Shown here piece by piece: positions 5,293 to 8,778 of a stretch of DNA of 8,778 nucleotides. This DNA comes from an uncultured Gemmatimonadota bacterium (GTDB lineage Bacteria; Gemmatimonadota; Gemmatimonadetes; Gemmatimonadales; Gemmatimonadaceae): the NCBI GenBank assembly GCA_903906325.1, contig CAIVJV010000287.1, positions 1-8,778 on the forward strand, given 5' to 3'. Both the position numbers and the translations under genes were made by a program. Numbering within the stretch: position 1 is the first letter of the stretch; each line of letters begins with the position of its first letter. The notes beneath the pieces were generated by a model. That model worked only from the letters and a program-made list of their open reading frames with translations, had not been told where the DNA came from and searched no databases.

Positions 5293-6401
5293 GGCCCCCA
5301 TACCGCACGGCACTGGCCCAGGCGATCCCCCTCGTGCTCGCCCTCATGGCCACCCTCGCCCTCGGCGCCTGCGCCGGGGGGCAGCGATCGGTCGCCCCGC
5401 TCCGACCGACCGCGAGCGCGGTGCGTTGGCCGGTGAAGACCCGATCGCACGTGGACCTCTGGCTGCATGGTTACGCCCTGCTCCTCGAGGACACCGCGCA
5501 GGTCCCGCTCTTCGACCGTGGGTACCGGGAGCGCGTCACCGTCGCGAAGAACGCACGTGACCTCTACACCGGATTCGACTCGGCCTCGCGGCAGCTCCGC
5601 ACGACGCTGCGGGCGCGCCCCGGGCTCGAGGGCGCGCAGTTCCTCGCGCTCTACTTCGGGAGCTGGGAGGAACTCCAGCAGGCGATGTCGTACTTCCTCA
5701 AGGCGGAGGGCGACCCGGCCCGCGCGGCGAACCGCGAGGTGCAGGGGATCGTGGCCTTCCTGGCGCAGCAGTTCCCGCGCGCCGAGGATCGCGAGTGGGC
5801 CCGCCAGTTCGTCGCGGCGCTCGAGCGTGAGCGGGTGGGCTTCTTCCACGACTGGTGGTTGAGCGAATCGCGACGCCGCGCCAGCGGGCTCGCCGCCGGG
5901 GATTCGCTCTGGCAGTCGGTCTGGCGGCCGCGCCTCCAGCCGTTCCTCAACGCCACGCAGCAGCAGAACGGCGACGTCATCCCCTCGGTGGGGCTCGGTG
6001 GGGAGGGGCGCGCGGTCCCCGCGGGGAAGCAGGCGAGTCAGTACGCGGTGCACTGGCCGGCCACCGCGGATTCCGCGGAGGCGCTGCTCTTCACCTTCGC
6101 GCACGAGGCGGTGGGGGCGGTGGTGCAGGTGGCGGTGAACGACCATCTCACGCCGGCGCAGCAGCGCGCCGGGGCCGGCGCCCGCCTCGGGGCGATCGGG
6201 CTGGTGCGGGGTGGCGCGCTCCTCGTCGCCCGGATCGATCCCGCGCTCGGGGAGCGCTATGCGCGCTTCTATCTCGCGCAGGCGGGGCGTGCGCTCCCGG
6301 CCACCGGCGCGCTCGCGGCCCTCGCCGAGGCGTTCCCGATGCCCGAGGAGATGCTCGCCTCGATGCGGCGCCAGATCGATCTCGCCTTCGGCGGGATCTG
6401 A
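5289..6401 (+). CDS. Predicted lipoprotein of unknown function
   Basis: A 370-residue protein. The start ATG overlaps the zinc-ribbon stop (ATGA); the frame is open further upstream but that part is a shadow of the zinc-ribbon gene. A type II signal peptide is visible: basic N-terminus (MRPPYR), hydrophobic core (13-24) and lipobox L-G-A-C with C28 as the lipidated residue. The next residue is Ala, not Asp, so outer-membrane sorting is plausible. The mature part is mostly helical and soluble. Residues 264-273 (EALLFTFAHE) look like the start of a gluzincin zinc-protease helix, but the sequence continues AVG, lacking the second histidine of HExxH, so catalysis is not supported. I do not recognise the family. 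The gene ends 30 bp before the squalene-synthase-like gene. Confidence 0.8.
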   Translation: MRPPYRTALAQAIPLVLALMATLALGACAGGQRSVAPLRPTASAVRWPVKTRSHVDLWLHGYALLLEDTAQVPLFDRGYRERVTVAKNARDLYTGFDSASRQLRTTLRARPGLEGAQFLALYFGSWEELQQAMSYFLKAEGDPARAANREVQGIVAFLAQQFPRAEDREWARQFVAALERERVGFFHDWWLSESRRRASGLAAGDSLWQSVWRPRLQPFLNATQQQNGDVIPSVGLGGEGRAVPAGKQASQYAVHWPATADSAEALLFTFAHEAVGAVVQVAVNDHLTPAQQRAGAGARLGAIGLVRGGALLVARIDPALGERYARFYLAQAGRALPATGALAALAEAFPMPEEMLASMRRQIDLAFGGI

Positions 6402-6424
6402 CCCGCGAACCGACCGAGTAACTT
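6398..6424 (+). promoter_or_regulatory. Putative promoter of the squalene-synthase-like gene
   Basis: TAACTT (6419-6424) ends seven bases before the ATG at 6432. CTGACC (6398-6403), a partial match to TTGACA, lies 15 bases further up. No Shine-Dalgarno site is present, so a leaderless transcript starting near the ATG fits. This 30-bp gap is the largest between plus-strand genes after 2629. Confidence 0.42.
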
Positions 6425-6431
6425 TCCGACC

Positions 6432-7532
6432 ATGTCCGACGGCGCGGCAGTGACGCCCCACGCCCCGGCCGCTCCCCTCGGGCGGCCGGACCCCCCCGAG
6501 CGCGTGCGCGAGGCGGTGCGCTTCGGTCGCGCGATCCTCCCCGAGGTCTCCCGCACCTTCGCGATCAGCATCAAGGCGCTTCCGGGGACGTTGGGTGATG
6601 CGGTCTGCACCGCGTATCTGCTGTGCCGGATCGCGGATACGATCGAGGATGACAACGGCACGGCCCCGGAGGCGCGCGCGGCGCTCCTCGAGCAGTTCCT
6701 CTCGGCGCTCGACGACATCGCCCTCGCCGAGCGCTTCCCGACGCTCGCGACCTCGTTGCACGGGGACCCCGCGCATCTGCGGCTCGTCGCGCACACCGAT
6801 CTCGTGCTCGTCGCCTTCCGCGCCCTCCCCCCGCGCACGCGCGACCGGGTCGCGCATTGGGTGCGCGAGATGGGGCGCGGGATGGCGAAGTTCGTGCGCA
6901 CCTATCCCGCGGGGATCCGCATCCAGACGCTCGCCGAGTACCGTGAGTACTGCTACTACGTGGCGGGGACGGTGGGGTGCATGCTGACCGAGCTCTGGCA
7001 TGAGCATGTCCCGGCGGTCGGGCGGCGCGAGTTCGATCGGCTCTGGGCCACCTGCCAGAGCTTCGGCGAGGCGCTGCAGACGGTGAACATCCTCAAGGAC
7101 ATCGCGCACGACGCCGAGCATGAGAACGCCGTCTATCTCCCGGCGGCGGAGCTCGAGGCGCAGGGGAGTGGGCACGCGACGATCCTCTCGCCCGCGCATC
7201 TCGAGCGGAACCATGTGGTGGTGGATCGCTACATCGGCCTCGCCCGCACGGACCTCGATCGGGCGCTCGAGTACACGCTGACGATCCCGCGCCGGGCCTT
7301 CCGCGTGCGCGCCTTCTGCGTGCTGCCGCTGCTCTTCGCCTACGCCACGTTGCGGGACCTGCGGCGATCGCGCGCGATGCTCACGCGGGGCGGGCAGGTG
7401 AAGATCTCGCGGCGCGAGGTGCAGGCGCTGATGGTCGCGGGGCTCCTGGCGATCGGGAGCAACGCCGCGCTGCGGCGGCTCGTGGCGCGGGTGCAGGCGC
7501 GGCCCTTCTCGTTGGTGCCCGCCGTCGGGTGA
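6432..7532 (+). CDS. Squalene/phytoene synthase family protein, squalene-synthase type
   Basis: A 366-residue trans-isoprenyl diphosphate synthase of the head-to-head class. It shows SRTFAISI (40-47), the first aspartate-rich motif DTIEDD (69-74), MGRGMAKFV (147-155), YCYYVAGTVGCMLTEL (173-188) and the second aspartate motif in ALQTVNILKDIAHD (214-227, D223 and D227), followed by AVYLP (233-237). These match eukaryote-type squalene synthase (YCHYVAGLVG, LQKTNIIRDYLED, and a matching C-terminal part near AFCVLPLLFAYATL, 294-307). The likely reaction is joining two farnesyl diphosphates to squalene; phytoene or dehydrosqualene synthesis is the alternative. No strong membrane anchor is evident at the C-terminus. 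The first 20 residues are a Pro/Ala leader. It precedes the FAD oxidase by 14 bp; no other isoprenoid genes are in the window, so the end product (hopanoid, sterol or carotenoid) is unknown. Confidence 0.9.
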   Translation: MSDGAAVTPHAPAAPLGRPDPPERVREAVRFGRAILPEVSRTFAISIKALPGTLGDAVCTAYLLCRIADTIEDDNGTAPEARAALLEQFLSALDDIALAERFPTLATSLHGDPAHLRLVAHTDLVLVAFRALPPRTRDRVAHWVREMGRGMAKFVRTYPAGIRIQTLAEYREYCYYVAGTVGCMLTELWHEHVPAVGRREFDRLWATCQSFGEALQTVNILKDIAHDAEHENAVYLPAAELEAQGSGHATILSPAHLERNHVVVDRYIGLARTDLDRALEYTLTIPRRAFRVRAFCVLPLLFAYATLRDLRRSRAMLTRGGQVKISRREVQALMVAGLLAIGSNAALRRLVARVQARPFSLVPAVG

Positions 7533-7533
7533 C

Positions 7534-7540
7534 GGAGGGG
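7534..7540 (+). promoter_or_regulatory. Shine-Dalgarno site fixing the FAD-oxidase start
   Basis: GGAGGGG lies in the 14-bp gap after the squalene-synthase stop, with GGAGG eight bases before the ATG at 7547. It favours that ATG over the in-frame GTG at 7529 that overlaps the preceding stop, and implies translation from a shared transcript. Confidence 0.65.
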
Positions 7541-7546
7541 TCGCGG

Positions 7547-8778
7547 ATGGTGCCCCAGCGTCCTGACGGGTTCCGCGGCGTCTTCCGCGCCGATCCCCTC
7601 GCCTGTGCCGTGTACAGCGAGGCGGCCGGGGTGGGTCGGGCGATCCCGCGCGCCGTCGCGGTGCCGGCGGACGAGGACGACCTCGGCACGCTCGTGCGGT
7701 GGGCCGCCCGGACCGGGCATCCGCTGATCCCGCGTGGGTCGGGGAGCTCGATGGCGGGTGGGGCGATCGGCGACGGGGTGATCGTCGACCTCGCGCGGTT
7801 CGATCGGGTCGGCGCGGTCGATCCGCACCGCCGGACCCTCACCGTGGGCGCGGCGGTCCTGCGCGACCGGCTCGAGGCGGTGGCGAACGCGGCGGGGTTC
7901 ACCTTCCCCGTGGATCCCTCGAGCGGGGCCTTCGCGACGATCGGCGGGATGTGCGCCACGCATGCGGCGGGGAGTCGCACGGTGCGCTACGGTCCGCTTC
8001 GCGAGTGGATCGCCGGCGTGCAGTGTGTCTTCGCCGATGGGACGCAGGCCTGGGTGCGCCGCGGGAATCCCACGCCCGCGCTCCCGATCCTCGAACAGGC
8101 GGCGCAGCGGCTCCTGCCCCAGGTGCGCGCCGCCGCGATCGAGACGCTGCGGCACGAGGGGGTGCGCAAGGAGTCGTCGGGCTATGCGCTCGCCGCCTAT
8201 CACGCGTCAGGCGATCCGATCGACCTCCTGCTCGGGAGCGAGGGGACGCTCGCGGTGATCACCGCGGTGGAGGTGCGCCTTGTGCCGCGGCCGGGGGCGG
8301 CGGCCGTGCTGCTCGCGGGGTTCGCGACGCTCGAGGCCGCCGCCGCGGCGGCGGTGGGGCTCGCGGCGGAGGGGGCGAGCGCGGTGGAACTCCTGGATCG
8401 CACGTTCCTCGAGATCGCCGCGAGCGAGGGCGCCACGCTCCCGGTCGCCCCCACCTGTGAGGCGGTGCTCCTGGTCGAGGTCGAGGGGGCGGAGGGGGCG
8501 GGTGCACAGGGGGAGGCCGCGCGGCTCGCCACCTGGTGCGGGGCCGCGGGGGCCGCGCCGGTGGTGCTCCCCACGGCCGCGGGGGAGCGCGAGGCGCTCT
8601 GGCAGCTGCGCCATGCGGCGAGCCCGATCCTCGCGCGGCTCGCCCCGCGCTGCGAGAGCCTCCAGCTCATCGAGGACGGATGCGTCCCACCCGAGCACTT
8701 CGCCACGTACGTGCGCGGGGTGCGGGAGGCGCTCGCCCGGGCCGGGTGCCGCGGCGTGATCTTCGGTCACGCCGGCGA
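7547..8778 (+). CDS. FAD-linked oxidase, glycolate oxidase (GlcD)/D-lactate dehydrogenase type, 3' end missing
   Basis: The first 410 codons of a PCMH-type flavoprotein; the frame is open to the window end. Residues 34-248 form the FAD-binding domain: PRAVAVPADEDDL (34-46), the pyrophosphate-binding loop PRGSGSSMAGGAI (62-74), DPSSGAFATIGGMCATHAAG (123-142) with YGPLREWI (148-155), KESSGY (208-213) and LLGSEGTLAVIT (228-239). The FAD-oxidase C-terminal domain begins near 255, and the last visible residues, FGHAG (406-410), are the start of the conserved FGHAGDGN metal/substrate motif. Members oxidise 2-hydroxy acids such as glycolate or D-lactate. Many relatives continue with an iron-sulfur domain, which cannot be judged here. 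It follows the squalene-synthase-like gene by 14 bp, probably co-transcribed; a functional link is not evident. Confidence 0.9.
   Translation, partial: MVPQRPDGFRGVFRADPLACAVYSEAAGVGRAIPRAVAVPADEDDLGTLVRWAARTGHPLIPRGSGSSMAGGAIGDGVIVDLARFDRVGAVDPHRRTLTVGAAVLRDRLEAVANAAGFTFPVDPSSGAFATIGGMCATHAAGSRTVRYGPLREWIAGVQCVFADGTQAWVRRGNPTPALPILEQAAQRLLPQVRAAAIETLRHEGVRKESSGYALAAYHASGDPIDLLLGSEGTLAVITAVEVRLVPRPGAAAVLLAGFATLEAAAAAAVGLAAEGASAVELLDRTFLEIAASEGATLPVAPTCEAVLLVEVEGAEGAGAQGEAARLATWCGAAGAAPVVLPTAAGEREALWQLRHAASPILARLAPRCESLQLIEDGCVPPEHFATYVRGVREALARAGCRGVIFGHAG

Noticed and set aside
6391..6406. Hairpin GCGGG and CCCGC across the lipoprotein stop as a terminator
   Set aside because: The stem is only 5 bp and there is no T tract; such short stems are expected by chance at this GC content.
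5148..7214. A 688-codon minus-strand open frame opposite the lipoprotein and squalene-synthase-like genes
   Set aside because: The plus strand carries recognisable motifs over the same stretch; the minus-strand product is low-complexity Arg/Glu/Gly-rich with no family features.
7529..7546. GTG at 7529 as the start of the FAD oxidase, overlapping the preceding stop
   Set aside because: The ATG at 7547 has a perfect GGAGG eight bases upstream, while the GTG has none.

Overview
The window is very GC-rich bacterial DNA, densely coding, with almost all third codon positions G or C. Several genes seem to start directly behind a -10-like NANCTT box with no Shine-Dalgarno site. Gene content (ECF sigma factor, H1-tailed phasin-like protein, eukaryote-type squalene synthase, small lineage-specific proteins) and style suggest a Gemmatimonadota-like bacterium. 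That placement is inference; no rRNA or marker gene is present.

Left part (1-1830, minus strand): a class III (CaiB/BaiF) CoA-transferase, then an ECF sigma factor whose stop overlaps the start of a downstream gene cut by the window edge, probably its anti-sigma factor. A divergent, unusually AT-rich spacer (1831-1937) carries an 11-bp tandem repeat.

Middle (1938-2613, plus strand): a helical phasin-like domain fused to a lysine/alanine/proline tail built from 12-bp repeats, closed by a clear intrinsic terminator.

Right part (2629-8778, plus strand): a compact gene train. An M20-family metallo-hydrolase, a 72-residue WYL-like mini-protein, an RNase HI-like protein, a protein with a double zinc ribbon and a predicted lipoprotein are joined by overlaps of 4-13 bp. 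After 30 bp with its own promoter-like box come a squalene-synthase-like enzyme and, 14 bp later with a strong ribosome site, an FAD-linked oxidase of the glycolate oxidase/D-lactate dehydrogenase type that runs off the window.

The clearest oddity is the RNase HI-like protein. It aligns without gaps to E. coli RNase HI around the active site but has Ala and Asn in place of the catalytic Glu48 and Asp134. No mobile element, RNA gene or CRISPR array was seen, and no gene-free stretch exceeds 300 bases; the longest are 625-747 and 1831-1937.
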